Shown here: positions 1-9,018 of the stretch, in pieces
Position numbering within the stretch: the stretch's first letter is position 1
Layout of the letters: the number at the start of each line of letters is the position of its first letter
DNA from: Caldicoprobacter oshimai DSM 21659
GTDB lineage: Bacteria; Bacillota; Clostridia; Caldicoprobacterales; Caldicoprobacteraceae
Assembly (NCBI GenBank): GCA_000526435.1
Contig: JAGB01000003.1
Span: 248,001-312,000 of the forward strand
DNA: 64,000 nt
Reading direction: 5' to 3'
The notes under the pieces: model-generated
What the model saw: the letters and a program-made list of their open reading frames with translations, nothing else
Databases searched by the model: none
Told to the model about the DNA's origin: nothing
Translations under genes and position numbers: made by a program

Positions 1-10
1 TACATGCAGA

Positions 11-463
11 TTAACCTCGCTCACCTTTTCCCCCCTCTTTGGCATTGTCTAATATATAGTCCAATATTTCAAATAGCCGTTCATCTCTACCTGTTAAATA
101 CAAATAGCCCAACAGCGACTCAAACCCTGTGGCCAACCTATAATCCGCCACACTGGCATTCTTGGGTATGGTCCCTGGTTTGGCATTTCTACCCCTTCTG
201 ACAATATCCTGCTCCTCTTCTGTCAAAAACCTCACGATATGGCGAAGGGTATCAGCCTGCCCCTTGGCCCGCACAAAATCGATGGCTTTCACATGCAGCT
301 GATGCACCGGCACATTATAGGCCATCACCAAATAGGTTCGCACAAACAGGTCATAAATGGTATCGCCTATATATGCCAGGACAAGGGGATGCGCCATCCT
401 CACGTCGGCTTCATCAAATTTCTTCCCCAGCCTTTTCTCTAAATGTTCAAGCAGTTCTTTCAT
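11..463 (-). CDS. mrnC: Mini-ribonuclease III
   Basis: Mini-RNase III is an RNase III catalytic domain without the dsRNA-binding domain; in Firmicutes it trims 23S rRNA precursor ends in the cytoplasm. The roughly 150-residue length and the motif YIGDTIYDLFVR near residues 32-43, with the acidic residues of the RNase III signature, fit the family. The ATG at 463 follows an in-frame TTG at 466; a GGAG lies 8 nt before the TTG and 11 nt before the ATG, so either may start. The stop is 11 nt inside the window. The family call is known from sequence class; the rRNA role is inferred from Bacillus. Confidence 0.93.
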   Translation of the reverse strand: MKELLEHLEKRLGKKFDEADVRMAHPLVLAYIGDTIYDLFVRTYLVMAYNVPVHQLHVKAIDFVRAKGQADTLRHIVRFLTEEEQDIVRRGRNAKPGTIPKNASVADYRLATGFESLLGYLYLTGRDERLFEILDYILDNAKEGGKGERG

Positions 464-541
464 CAACAGTTCAGCTCCACAGCCAAATTTAAAGAAAAAT
501 TAAAACTTTGTAGCTATTATACACCAAAAAGTCGCACTTAT

Positions 542-574
542 AAAAGGGGCTGAGCCTTAGCATCAGCCCCTTTT
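542..574 (-). terminator. Rho-independent terminator after the thuA-like gene
   Basis: A perfect 12-bp stem (AAAAGGGGCTGA paired with TCAGCCCCTTTT, 9-nt loop) lies 14 nt past the minus-strand stop at 588. The stem is flanked by A/T-rich sequence on both sides, so it may also work in the other direction. Confidence 0.8.
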
Positions 575-587
575 ATTTTTAAAAACC

Positions 588-1313
588 TTATATGTTCTCC
601 AGAGGCTTCACATTTCCAAACGTGGGCACAGGTCCATTCACCGGTGCAGCCCACCTTACCGCATTCTTTATGACGCGCTGTACTTCTGGCTGATAGAAAA
701 TGGGAAATGTCTCATGCCCTGGTCTGAAGTAAAAGACCTTTCCACGTCCCCGGTTATAGCAGCAGCCACTCCGGAACACTTCCCCTCCAGCAAACCAGCT
801 TATAAACACCAGTGTATCAGGCGCAGGAATATCAAACCTCTCCCCGTACATCTCAGTTTGAGGAATTTCAAAATACTCGCCTAACCCCTCTGCAATGGGA
901 TGTCCAGGCTCCACCACCCAAATGCGCTCTTTCTCACCCGCCTCTCGCCATTTTAAATTGCAGGTGGTGCCCATCAGCTTTTTGAATATCTTGGAGAAAT
1001 GTCCGGAATGCAAAACAATGAGGCCCATACCGTTTAAAACCCTATCGTATACCCTGTCCACAACATCGTCTCGTACCTCATTGTGCGCCATGTGTCCCCA
1101 CCAGATGAGCACATCCGTCGAATCCAGTACCTCTTTAGTAAGTCCATGCTCTGGCTCGTCCAGCGTCGCTGTCCTTACTTCAAAGTCGGGCTCCTGAGAC
1201 AAAAAATCCGCAATAGCCCCATGGATCCCTTTAGGATAGATCTTAGCCACATTTTTATCGATCTTTTCATGCCGATTTTCATTCCATACCGTTACCCTTA
1301 TAGTTTTACCCAT
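588..1313 (-). CDS. ThuA-like (trehalose utilization family) protein
   Basis: This 241-residue protein matches the ThuA-like fold (PF06283), a class I glutamine-amidotransferase-like family linked to sugar metabolism but mostly of unknown reaction. Visible family traits are the [10 protein letters not shown] segment, LHSGHFSK and the late [11 protein letters not shown] motif. A GGAGAGGTG ribosome site precedes the ATG. It stands alone on the minus strand, divergent from the TetR gene, and ends at a good terminator. The trehalose link in the family name comes from Rhizobium and should not be assumed here. Confidence 0.85.
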   Translation of the reverse strand: MGKTIRVTVWNENRHEKIDKNVAKIYPKGIHGAIADFLSQEPDFEVRTATLDEPEHGLTKEVLDSTDVLIWWGHMAHNEVRDDVVDRVYDRVLNGMGLIVLHSGHFSKIFKKLMGTTCNLKWREAGEKERIWVVEPGHPIAEGLGEYFEIPQTEMYGERFDIPAPDTLVFISWFAGGEVFRSGCCYNRGRGKVFYFRPGHETFPIFYQPEVQRVIKNAVRWAAPVNGPVPTFGNVKPLENI

Positions 1314-1533
1314 TTAAAACACACCTCTCCTCTTTTTAAACTGGACGAGTTAATTCCACCCTTACAGGCGGTCATAACGAAGATGACCAACACACCATCG
1401 ATATTTACTTCGACTTCACAGCTTCAACGCTTTCACATTTACGCACCGTCATCGACCAGGAAAAATGCTCCAACACATTATTATGTTAACATTTTTTACA
1501 TGAAAAATCAATCTTGCAAGCTCATATTTTATA

Positions 1534-1563
1534 TTGACACTCATGTCTGTTATCGGGTATAAT
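1534..1563 (+). promoter_or_regulatory. Sigma-A promoter of the tetR gene
   Basis: TTGACA (1534-1539) and TATAAT (1558-1563) are both perfect consensus and 18 nt apart. The promoter lies inside the longest possible reading frame of the regulator, so translation must start downstream of it. A GACA-N4-TGTC dyad overlaps the -35 box and could be an autoregulatory half-operator; that part is inference. Confidence 0.8.
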
Positions 1564-1614
1564 ATGGGACGATACAAGCATTTGCAAAAACGATGTAGAA
1601 AGGAAGATGTTTTA

Positions 1615-2208
1615 TTGCCAAAGATCGTTGACTTCGAACAAAGGAAACAGGAAATCGTCGAAAAGGCCATGAAAGTCTTTATTGAAAAGGGATATCATAA
1701 AACAAATTTGGCGGACATAGCCAAAGAGTGCAATATAGGTCGCACCACGCTGTATCAATACTTTAAAGACAAGGATGAGATCTTCGATTATGTGGCTGAA
1801 CAGTTCTCGAAAAACTTGGAAACTGATTGCAGAAATATATTGGAAAATAAGAAATTATCAGCTGCCGACAAATTAAAAATGATTATCTCCCTGCTCACCC
1901 TTCAATATCAGCTGGAAAAAAACAAAATGCTCATGATGATAGAGATGTGGCTTCTCTCGAAGAGAGAAAATGATACCCTGAAAAGAAAGCTTGAAAAGCA
2001 CATCAACGTACTGAGAAAGGTGTTTGAACAACTGCTTGACGAAGGAATAAAGACAAAAGAATTCAAGGAGATCAATCCCAAAGCCATGGCCTTTACTATC
2101 TCCACTTTAGTCGAGACTTTTGTGGTACAAGCAGCTTTTGCTAACAACATCTCATATCAAGAGCACTTGAATAACATCTACGCACTCCTCAACGGCCTTA
2201 AGGCATAA
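1615..2208 (+). CDS. TetR/AcrR family transcriptional regulator
   Basis: The N-terminal helix-turn-helix (ADIAKECNIGRTTLYQYFKD, about residues 33-52) is classic TetR; the C-terminal half is an all-helical ligand/dimerisation domain. I choose the TTG at 1615 because GAAAGGAAG sits 8 nt upstream and a consensus promoter occupies the preceding in-frame codons, giving 197 residues. The gene is followed after 75 nt by a radical SAM gene, with a near-perfect palindrome between them. Inferred role: local repressor of that gene and possibly of itself. The ligand is unknown. Confidence 0.9.
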   Translation: MPKIVDFEQRKQEIVEKAMKVFIEKGYHKTNLADIAKECNIGRTTLYQYFKDKDEIFDYVAEQFSKNLETDCRNILENKKLSAADKLKMIISLLTLQYQLEKNKMLMMIEMWLLSKRENDTLKRKLEKHINVLRKVFEQLLDEGIKTKEFKEINPKAMAFTISTLVETFVVQAAFANNISYQEHLNNIYALLNGLKA

Positions 2209-2227
2209 TTTTTTTAAGCTTTTAATG

Positions 2228-2255
2228 ACATATGCGTCTATTTAGACACATATGT
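2228..2255. promoter_or_regulatory. 28-bp near-perfect palindrome, candidate TetR operator
   Basis: The left arm ACATATGCGTCTA and right arm TAGACACATATGT pair over 13 positions with one mismatch and a 2-nt centre. It lies between the TetR stop and the radical SAM ribosome binding site. Size and symmetry fit a TetR-family operator; binding is inferred. Confidence 0.5.
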
Positions 2256-2283
2256 TAATAATATAAAAAAGGGGGAAATGCGA

Positions 2284-3636
2284 ATGAAATGGGCAAATCA
2301 ACTGATCAGTTCATTTCTATTGAAGGAAGGCATTAGTTACCTGGAAAAAGACCCTATAAACAATCTACCCAAAATACTGAATTGGGCTGAAAAGATAGCG
2401 GTCAAAGAAAACCACAAAAGTGCCATTAACACCTTTCGGCGAATCATAAGCGATCCTGACAATAACTGGAACAAACTGATAAACAGGGTACTCACAGAAA
2501 CGCATCCCAACGTCCAAAAGAAGTTTCTCATCAACTACTTTGTAAACGCCGGAATGGCAGGGAACCCCATAATCGATGCCATGAAGGAAAAGCATAAATG
2601 CAATATCCCCTGGGCAATACTGATGGATCCCACCGCTGCATGCAACTTGAAGTGTACCGGCTGTTGGGCAGGAGAATACGACAAGGCAGCCTCATTGGAT
2701 AACGACACCATGGACCGAATAATTACAGAAGGCAAAGAGCTTGGAATCTACATGTATGTTCTGTCGGGTGGCGAACCCCTTGTACGTAAAAAAGACATAC
2801 TATACCTGGCAGACAAACACAACGACTGCCTGTTCTTGGCCTTCACTAATGGAACACTTATCGACGAAGAGTTTGCAAGAGAAGTACAAAAGCTGGGCAA
2901 TATGATATTTGCCATCAGCGTGGAAGGCATAGGCGAAACGACTGATATGCGGCGTGGTAAGGGCACCTTTGAAAAGGTAATGAAGGGCATGGACATATTA
3001 AAACAACACGGTATAGGATTTGGTTTTTCAGCTTGTTACCATCGCTATAACACAGAAGAGGTGGGCTCGGAAGAATATATCGATTTCATGATAGAAAAGG
3101 GATGCCTGTTCGGTTGGTACTTCACCTACATGCCTCTGGGCAAAGATGCTGACCTCAACCTCCTAGCAACGCCTGAGCAAAGGGAGTATATGTATCATCA
3201 GGTCAGAAAATTTCGCGATAAAAAGCCCATATTCTTGATTGACTTCTGGAACGATGGCGAATACGTACACGGATGTATTGCAGGAGGAAGGCACTATATC
3301 CATATCAACGCCAACGGAGATGTGGAGCCCTGTGCCTTTATCCACTATGCCAACGTAAACATCAAAGATGTGAGCCTGCTGGAAGCTCTAAAATCGCCGC
3401 TTTTCATGGAATATAAAAACAATCATCCGTTTAATAAAAATCATCTGCGGCCCTGTCCATTGCTTGATAATCCTGAAAAGCTCAGGGAAATGGTTCACCG
3501 TTCCAACGCCTATTCAACGCAACCTATAGACAAGGAGTCTGTAGATGAGCTGGCCGCTAAATGCGAAAAAGTAGCCGAAGAATGGGGCAAAGTTGCAGAT
3601 AGGCTTTGGGTAGAATCAGGAAGGCAGCTGGATTAA
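2284..3636 (+). CDS. Radical SAM protein with C-terminal SPASM-like cluster region
   Basis: The CxxxCxxC motif (CNLKCTGC) that binds the SAM-cleaving 4Fe-4S cluster is near residue 120, followed by the SGGEPL motif. The C-terminal third carries further cysteines (GCIAGG, EPCAF, RPCPLL), suggesting a SPASM-type auxiliary cluster. At about 450 residues it is long, with a 100-residue helical N-terminus before the TIM-barrel. ATG at 2284 lies 8 nt after GGGGG; the ATG at 2278 is only 2 nt away from it. It is probably controlled by the upstream TetR protein. The substrate cannot be told from sequence. Confidence 0.88.
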   Translation: MKWANQLISSFLLKEGISYLEKDPINNLPKILNWAEKIAVKENHKSAINTFRRIISDPDNNWNKLINRVLTETHPNVQKKFLINYFVNAGMAGNPIIDAMKEKHKCNIPWAILMDPTAACNLKCTGCWAGEYDKAASLDNDTMDRIITEGKELGIYMYVLSGGEPLVRKKDILYLADKHNDCLFLAFTNGTLIDEEFAREVQKLGNMIFAISVEGIGETTDMRRGKGTFEKVMKGMDILKQHGIGFGFSACYHRYNTEEVGSEEYIDFMIEKGCLFGWYFTYMPLGKDADLNLLATPEQREYMYHQVRKFRDKKPIFLIDFWNDGEYVHGCIAGGRHYIHINANGDVEPCAFIHYANVNIKDVSLLEALKSPLFMEYKNNHPFNKNHLRPCPLLDNPEKLREMVHRSNAYSTQPIDKESVDELAAKCEKVAEEWGKVADRLWVESGRQLD

Positions 3637-3648
3637 CCAGCTGCCTTT
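3621..3648 (+). terminator. Terminator of the radical SAM gene
   Basis: AAGGCAGCTGG and CCAGCTGCCTT form an 11-bp stem around the stop codon, followed by a short TTTCCATTT tract. Confidence 0.6.
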
Positions 3649-3713
3649 CCATTTACACCTATTGCACACTTCACATTCCCCTTATTCAAAGCAAAGACCT
3701 TTGTGACAAACCA

Positions 3714-3869
3714 TTACAGGATTCCACTTAAGAAACCATAATTGGTTAAAATGTATATCACCAGACCTATAACAGCTAGCATCAAAATGACTTTTAAAAC
3801 CTTAAAGGTAATTTTGGCTATTAAATAGATGGCCCCAACGGCAATTATGATAGTTATGATATCTGTCAT
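3714..3869 (-). CDS. Small two-helix membrane protein (51 aa)
   Basis: Starts MTDIITIIIAVGAIY and ends NYGFLSGIL. Two hydrophobic stretches (about residues 4-19 and 26-43) are split by a basic segment (AKITFKVLK), which suggests a membrane hairpin. A GGGAG ribosome site precedes the ATG at 3869. It lies 66 nt downstream of the Gfo/Idh oxidoreductase on the same strand and could be co-transcribed. I recognise no family. Support is the ribosome site, clean hydrophobic pattern and lack of any competing gene in the 300-bp gap. Confidence 0.55.
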   Translation of the reverse strand: MTDIITIIIAVGAIYLIAKITFKVLKVILMLAVIGLVIYILTNYGFLSGIL

Positions 3870-3935
3870 AGCTTTTCTCCCTTTCTATGCACCACGGCTT
3901 ATCCACACCGTCAACCGTCAAAATGTACTTTCAAG

Positions 3936-5003
3936 CTATCTTATAGCAACTTCCTTCCCCGTTTCAGCCGACTTGTAAATGGCATCCAGTATCTTCATTA
4001 TCTCCAAGCCATCCGCCCCGGGACTCAAACACGGAGTGCCGTTTAATATACAATCCACAAAATGCGCAATCTCCCTATTAAACATCACCTGAACGCTGCT
4101 CTTTGACGCATCCATCTTGGGAGCCCAATCCACCAGATATCCATCCTTTTCACCCATTATTTGCAGTTCAGGCTCCAAAGTCGCCCCTGCCTTTGAGCCA
4201 TACAATTCTAAATACAGCTGGTCATTCTTTATATTTTGCGTCCAGCTGGTCTCAACAAATACCGTAGCACCATTATCAAACTTCACCATTGCCACAGCGC
4301 TGTCTTCCACGTCGTTATACTCGCTGTAATCAGCAGACTTATACCAGCTGATCCCTTTTATATGAGAGCGAGAACCGATGTAGTTAAAAGTAGAGCCCAC
4401 TGCCGACACAGCCTTGGGTTTGCCCATCAGGAACCACACGAGGTCGATGATATGGACGCCCAGGTCAATAAGCGGCCCTCCTCCCGAACGTTTCTTATCG
4501 GAAAACCACCCACCTGGGTTACCGCACCGCCTTATGCACCCAGTCTTTGCGTAATATATTTTGCCCAGCTCCCCTTGTTCAATGATGGATTTCAAAAACT
4601 GAGCGTTTTCACCAAATCTCCTTACAAAACCCACCATCAAAAGCTTTCCTGTATTCTCTGCAGTATCAACCATAGCCTGAGCTTCTTGGGCATTCAATGC
4701 AAGCGGCTTTTCACACAGCACATTGACCCCTGCCTTTAAAGCCGCAATGGTGGCAGGAGCATGGCCATTATTCCATGTGCACACGCTCACCCCATCCAGC
4801 TCAACCTCTTTAAACATCTCGTTGTAATCAGCATATACATGGGGGATGCCGTACTGCTTTGCGACCTTTTCGGCCCTTTCGGCATTGATATCGCAAGCCG
4901 CCACCAATTCCACATTCGGCAATTGCTTATACGCCTGTATATGGACATGGCTAATGGAACCCACACCAATGATTCCAATTTTTATCCTGTTTTCGCTCAT
5001 CAT
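3936..5003 (-). CDS. Gfo/Idh/MocA family oxidoreductase
   Basis: The N-terminal Rossmann fold has GIIGVGSISHVHI (residues 10-22) for NAD(P) binding, and the family EKP motif is at 98-100. The C-terminal alpha/beta domain (about 130-340) forms the sugar-binding sheet. These enzymes oxidise or reduce sugars and inositols in the cytoplasm. The gene lies 36 nt downstream of a sugar isomerase/epimerase, a common pairing in catabolism of inositol-like or rare sugars. AAGGGGGTAAAA precedes the ATG. The exact substrate is not readable from the sequence. Confidence 0.9.
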   Translation of the reverse strand: MMSENRIKIGIIGVGSISHVHIQAYKQLPNVELVAACDINAERAEKVAKQYGIPHVYADYNEMFKEVELDGVSVCTWNNGHAPATIAALKAGVNVLCEKPLALNAQEAQAMVDTAENTGKLLMVGFVRRFGENAQFLKSIIEQGELGKIYYAKTGCIRRCGNPGGWFSDKKRSGGGPLIDLGVHIIDLVWFLMGKPKAVSAVGSTFNYIGSRSHIKGISWYKSADYSEYNDVEDSAVAMVKFDNGATVFVETSWTQNIKNDQLYLELYGSKAGATLEPELQIMGEKDGYLVDWAPKMDASKSSVQVMFNREIAHFVDCILNGTPCLSPGADGLEIMKILDAIYKSAETGKEVAIR

Positions 5004-5039
5004 TTTTACCCCCTTAAATTTTTCATGCTAACATGTAAA

Positions 5040-5906
5040 TTATTCAAACGCCTTTATCTTCTCCTTCAAAAAGATGACAGCCTGCCGGATGTCTTCTTCA
5101 GGTTTCTCCCCCACTTCTCTTTCTATTGTAAGAAACCCGCGGTAACCTATGTCATACAACGCTTTCAGATATCGATCAAAGTCTACCTGGCCTTCCCCCA
5201 AAGGCGTCTCCTTAAAGTAATCCTCCAGGCGCAGATCCTCTATACCGCCCTCCGCAAAAAAGTTGTATATGACTTCCGGATCAGTCTGCTTTTTCATAAT
5301 TCCATCCTTGGCATGAGTATGAACTATGTAATCCCTCAACGTATAAACTGCTTCCACTGGGTCATCGCCCGTAACCATGACCAGGTTTGCAGGGTCAAAG
5401 TTCACCCGCACGCCGCTCGACTTTAAGCTGTCCAAAAACTTCTTGAGGGTGACAGCTTTCTCTGGCCCAGTTTCAATTGCAAAGTATGCCCCTACGCTGT
5501 CACCATATTCAGCCAATTCACCACACGCATCCTGAAGTATTCTCCATCTGGGATGATTTTCGTCCTCTGGAATGACGCCGATATGCGTAGTAACGACATT
5601 TGCTTCCAAATCCTTAGCCAGGTCCATAATCCTTTTAGATTTCTCAATTTTCCAGGGATTGTCCTCAGGCTTGGTAAAACCATGGCCTCCTAGGTCACCA
5701 CATATAGCCGAGACCACCAGCCCATTGGACTTTATCATATCAAGTATCTCTCTGCGCTGGGCTGCGCTCAGATTTTCCGGAGCCATACGCCCATATGTAG
5801 CGTAAATCTGTATCCCTGTAGCCCCCACTTCTTTAGCCTTCTTTATGCCCTCTTCTAATTCCACGCGAAAGGAATCGACCATAACTCCTATTTGAAAGGC
5901 CGCCAT
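5040..5906 (-). CDS. Sugar phosphate isomerase/epimerase (xylose isomerase-like TIM barrel)
   Basis: A 288-residue AP-endonuclease-2-type TIM barrel (PF01261). Likely metal ligands are visible in order: the Glu of FAIETGPEK, the Asp of NFDPANL, the His residues of VHTHAKD and the late Glu of TIEREVG. Such proteins isomerise or epimerise keto-sugars or cyclitols. GGGGGGATGTTCAA precedes the ATG. It forms a two-gene operon with the downstream oxidoreductase. The function within the superfamily stays open. Confidence 0.88.
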   Translation of the reverse strand: MAAFQIGVMVDSFRVELEEGIKKAKEVGATGIQIYATYGRMAPENLSAAQRREILDMIKSNGLVVSAICGDLGGHGFTKPEDNPWKIEKSKRIMDLAKDLEANVVTTHIGVIPEDENHPRWRILQDACGELAEYGDSVGAYFAIETGPEKAVTLKKFLDSLKSSGVRVNFDPANLVMVTGDDPVEAVYTLRDYIVHTHAKDGIMKKQTDPEVIYNFFAEGGIEDLRLEDYFKETPLGEGQVDFDRYLKALYDIGYRGFLTIEREVGEKPEEDIRQAVIFLKEKIKAFE

Positions 5907-6154
5907 TTGAACATCCCCCCGTTCTCTTAGATCTTAGCCTAATTATATCATAAAGTTTCTGATATGACTATAAATTTTAAAACAAGTTTTCACAGAAAAA
6001 ATCCATTTTCTTGAAATTGAGGTTGAAAAAATGTGCAAAAATATAGTATATTGAAATTACAATAACTCGCCATAAAAACAAAAGTTTAAGATGCCGCATT
6101 ATCGTTAATCCAAGATGTAAAACGCTGATAAAATTCGAAAGGAGGAAATATAAA

Positions 6155-6667
6155 ATGGGGAATATAAAAGAAGTGCCTTACGACAAGTATATTTTCGAAG
6201 TAGAAAATCAATTAAAGTCAGAGGGACTCTTTTTGTCTTCCAAAGGCGAAAAAGCCAACACCATGGTCATCGGATGGGGAGGAATCACAATTTTCTGGGG
6301 TAAACCCATATTTTTAGTACCTGTCAGAAAATCGAGATACACCCATGGCCTTATTGAAAAGTCTGGGGAGTTTACCGTTAGCATTCCGCTAAATCGGGAC
6401 CTAAAAAAAGCGTTGGCTTTCTGCGGCAGCAGATCAGGCCGCGATTTTGACAAATTAAAGGAATGCAATCTCACGCCAATCCCCGGCATAAAAGTGAATG
6501 CCCCCATCATAGGAGAGTGCCCGCTGCATTACGAGTGCAAAGTAGTATATAAGCAGGACATGATACCTGCAAACCTGGATGCACAGCTAATCCAGAAATG
6601 GTATCCCTCTCCAGACTATCACACGTTTTATTTCGGTGAAATTGTGGCATGTTATATGACAGAATAA
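6155..6667 (+). CDS. Flavin reductase-like FMN-binding protein
   Basis: A 170-residue split-barrel flavoprotein of the flavin reductase family (PF01613). Family traits are the N-terminal NTMVIGWGG strand, the RKSRYTHGLIEKSGEFTVSI block that contacts FMN, and a late GEIVACY strand. Small clostridial members often reduce flavins or act as electron carriers. A strong GAAAGGAGG lies 7 nt before the ATG. The gene is alone on the plus strand and ends at a shared terminator. The partner is unknown. Confidence 0.9.
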   Translation: MGNIKEVPYDKYIFEVENQLKSEGLFLSSKGEKANTMVIGWGGITIFWGKPIFLVPVRKSRYTHGLIEKSGEFTVSIPLNRDLKKALAFCGSRSGRDFDKLKECNLTPIPGIKVNAPIIGECPLHYECKVVYKQDMIPANLDAQLIQKWYPSPDYHTFYFGEIVACYMTE

Positions 6668-6810
6668 ACCGCCAACCATTTTATAATAGAGGTTGATAGA
6701 GCACTAGAAGTTTGGAAAATAATATTTCCGCGCGTGCGAGAGGTTTGGACTACTTCCCCACATCATCCTAGTGCCATAAATTACTCAAAACTCAACGTAT
6801 AAACATCAAA

Positions 6811-6838
6811 GGAGCCGAGAAACTCGGCTCCTTTTTTT
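6811..6838 (+). terminator. Bidirectional terminator between flavin reductase and transketolase
   Basis: GGAGCCGAG-AAA-CTCGGCTCC is followed by seven T on the plus strand. It lies 145 nt past the flavin reductase stop and 8 nt past the convergent transketolase stop, so it can serve both. Confidence 0.85.
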
Positions 6839-6845
6839 AATCTTA

Positions 6846-8837
6846 TCAAGCCTTTTTAAGCAGCTTTAAAGCCCGTTCAACAACTCTATCTACGGTAAAC
6901 CCAAATTCCCTAAACAGTACATCTGCCGGCCCGGATGCACCAAACCTATCTAGCGCAATGACATCGCTTTCGCACCCAACATAGCGATGCCATCCTAGCG
7001 AGGACCCAGCTTCAACAGCCAGCCTGGCCTTTACAGCATCGGGCAGCACCTTTTGCTTATATTCTTCCGGCTGCTCCTCAAACAGCTCCCACGACGGCAT
7101 GCTCACCACACGGGCATCAATCCCTTTTTCCTTAAGTACCTTGTGGGCCTCATACACAAGCTGCACCTCCGAACCGGATGCAATAAGTATAATATCGGGT
7201 ATCTCCTTTTCAGAATCCACAAGGATATATGCACCTTTCAATGCCTCTTTGCCGGTTTCCTGATACAGGGGCACGTTTTGACGCGTGAGCACAAGGGCCG
7301 TGGGCCCTGTCCTCCTGGTAAGCGCTACATACCACCCGGCAGCCGTCTCTTTAGAATCGGCCGGACGGAAAACGGTGAAATTGGGTATGCTCCTTAATGC
7401 AGCCAGGTGTTCCACCGGCTGATGCGTCGGCCCATCTTCACCCACCCCGATGCTGTCATGGGTGAGGACATATATCACAGGCAAACCCATAAGGGCAGAC
7501 AGCCTCATGGCAGCCTTCATATAATCGCTGAATACAAAGAAGGTTGCCACATATACCCTGAGCCCTCCATGCAACGCCATTCCATTGGCAATGGCGGCCA
7601 TGGCGTGTTCACGGACACCAAAGTGGAGATTTGAACCAGTGCGGTCCTCGGCCGAGAAATCACCGCGCCCTTTCATTATCGTCTTGTTGGATGGAGCTAG
7701 GTCGGCCGAACCACCGATAAGGTTAGGTATAACCCTTGCCAGGCGGTTTATAACCTCTCCAGAAGCATTACGCGTCGCCGTTTTGCCTTCAAACTTCCAG
7801 AATTCCTCGTCGTTCAATAAATCTACCGGCAAGGCATCGCTGTGCCATATCTTCCATTCCTCTGCCAGCTCTGGGTACTCCCTGGAGTACGCTTCCCACA
7901 GCGAATTCCACTCTTCTTCAGCCTTCTTGCCTTTCTCTATTAGGGCATTCATGTGTTCCCTCACTTCAGGAGGAACATAAAAAGGCTCTTCGCTGGGCCA
8001 ACCTAAATACTCTTTCATCTGTTTGATGTTTTCTTCTCCTAACGGTTCTCCATGAGCCGATGCCTTACCCTGCTTGGCAGGACAGCCGTATGCGATCTGA
8101 GTCTTTACTATGATCAACGAAGGCTTCGTGGTCTCGGCCTTTGCTTGAGCAATTGCTTTATCGATGGCCTCTATATCGTTTCCGTCCTCAACTTTCAGGA
8201 CCTGCCAGCCTTGAGCCTCGAAGCGCTTGCCCACATCTTCCCTGAAAGCGATATCGGTTGACCCTTCGATGGATATGGAGTTGGAATCATATAGCACGAT
8301 TAACTTACCCAGCCCCAAGGTACCTGCCAACGATGCAGCCTCATAGCTTATACCTTCCATCATACAGCCATCGCCTGCTATAACATATGTATAATGGTCC
8401 ACCACATTGTACCCGGGGCGATTAAACTTGGCGGCAAGATAGGCTTCGGCCAAAGCCATGCCAACGGCATTGGCAAACCCTTGACCCAGCGGACCTGTGG
8501 TGGTCTCCACCCCCGGCGTATGGCCGTATTCCGGATGCCCAGGCGTCTTGCTGCCAAACTGCCTGAAGTTCTTTATATCCTCAATGGTAAGGTCATACCC
8601 AAACAGGTGAAGCAGCGAATAGATAAGCATGGAGGCATGTCCAGCCGACAACACGAATCTGTCCCTGTTTACCCACTTGGGGTTGCAAGGATTGTGCTTC
8701 ATATGCCGTGCCCACAACGTATAAGCCATGGGTGCAGCTCCCAAAGGCATACCCGGATGCCCAGATTTGGCTTTTTCAACTGCCTCAGCTGATAACACGC
8801 GAATGGTGTTTATGCACAACTGTTCAATGCTTCTCAT
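6846..8837 (-). CDS. tkt: Transketolase
   Basis: Full-length (663 residues) thiamin-diphosphate transketolase of the pentose phosphate pathway. Motifs in order: [12 protein letters not shown] (about 25-36), [12 protein letters not shown], the ThDP/metal motif [13 protein letters not shown] near 155, and the pyrimidine-domain segment [12 protein letters not shown] with the conserved Glu near 410. The ATG at 8837 is preferred because GGGAGGTG lies 5 nt upstream; an in-frame upstream ATG at 8855 lies before that site. It is driven by a consensus promoter about 100 nt upstream and supplies C2 transfer for pentoses made by the nearby arabinose pathway. Confidence 0.97.
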   Translation of the reverse strand: MRSIEQLCINTIRVLSAEAVEKAKSGHPGMPLGAAPMAYTLWARHMKHNPCNPKWVNRDRFVLSAGHASMLIYSLLHLFGYDLTIEDIKNFRQFGSKTPGHPEYGHTPGVETTTGPLGQGFANAVGMALAEAYLAAKFNRPGYNVVDHYTYVIAGDGCMMEGISYEAASLAGTLGLGKLIVLYDSNSISIEGSTDIAFREDVGKRFEAQGWQVLKVEDGNDIEAIDKAIAQAKAETTKPSLIIVKTQIAYGCPAKQGKASAHGEPLGEENIKQMKEYLGWPSEEPFYVPPEVREHMNALIEKGKKAEEEWNSLWEAYSREYPELAEEWKIWHSDALPVDLLNDEEFWKFEGKTATRNASGEVINRLARVIPNLIGGSADLAPSNKTIMKGRGDFSAEDRTGSNLHFGVREHAMAAIANGMALHGGLRVYVATFFVFSDYMKAAMRLSALMGLPVIYVLTHDSIGVGEDGPTHQPVEHLAALRSIPNFTVFRPADSKETAAGWYVALTRRTGPTALVLTRQNVPLYQETGKEALKGAYILVDSEKEIPDIILIASGSEVQLVYEAHKVLKEKGIDARVVSMPSWELFEEQPEEYKQKVLPDAVKARLAVEAGSSLGWHRYVGCESDVIALDRFGASGPADVLFREFGFTVDRVVERALKLLKKA

Positions 8838-8934
8838 AGTACACCTCCCAGCCATATTTTATATATTTATGTACAGCCAATCGCTGCTTGTACATACAAA
8901 GTGAGCTTTTACGAAACCTTAACTTCTATACTTA

Positions 8935-8963
8935 ATTATCCCAGGCTTTCTTTTACCTGTCAA
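8935..8963 (-). promoter_or_regulatory. Sigma-A promoter of transketolase
   Basis: On the minus strand TTGACA (8963-8958) and GATAAT (8940-8935) are 17 nt apart, upstream of the transketolase ribosome site. Confidence 0.7.
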
Positions 8964-9018
8964 GCAAGCAAAATCAAACTCATTATGCCTTTCAACCGTA
9001 TCGATATACAATTGAAGA

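Noticed and set aside
1320-1530. Stretch with AAGGGTGGAATT upstream of the thuA-like gene that recalls a T-box
   Set aside because: The T-box core, specifier stem and antiterminator are not present; the strand near it holds only short, broken frames.
1534-1614. Longer N-terminus of the TetR regulator
   Set aside because: A consensus promoter lies within it and a good ribosome site precedes the TTG at 1615.
4236-4739. Plus-strand frame inside the Gfo/Idh gene
   Set aside because: Antisense shadow of a clear family gene, with no ribosome site.
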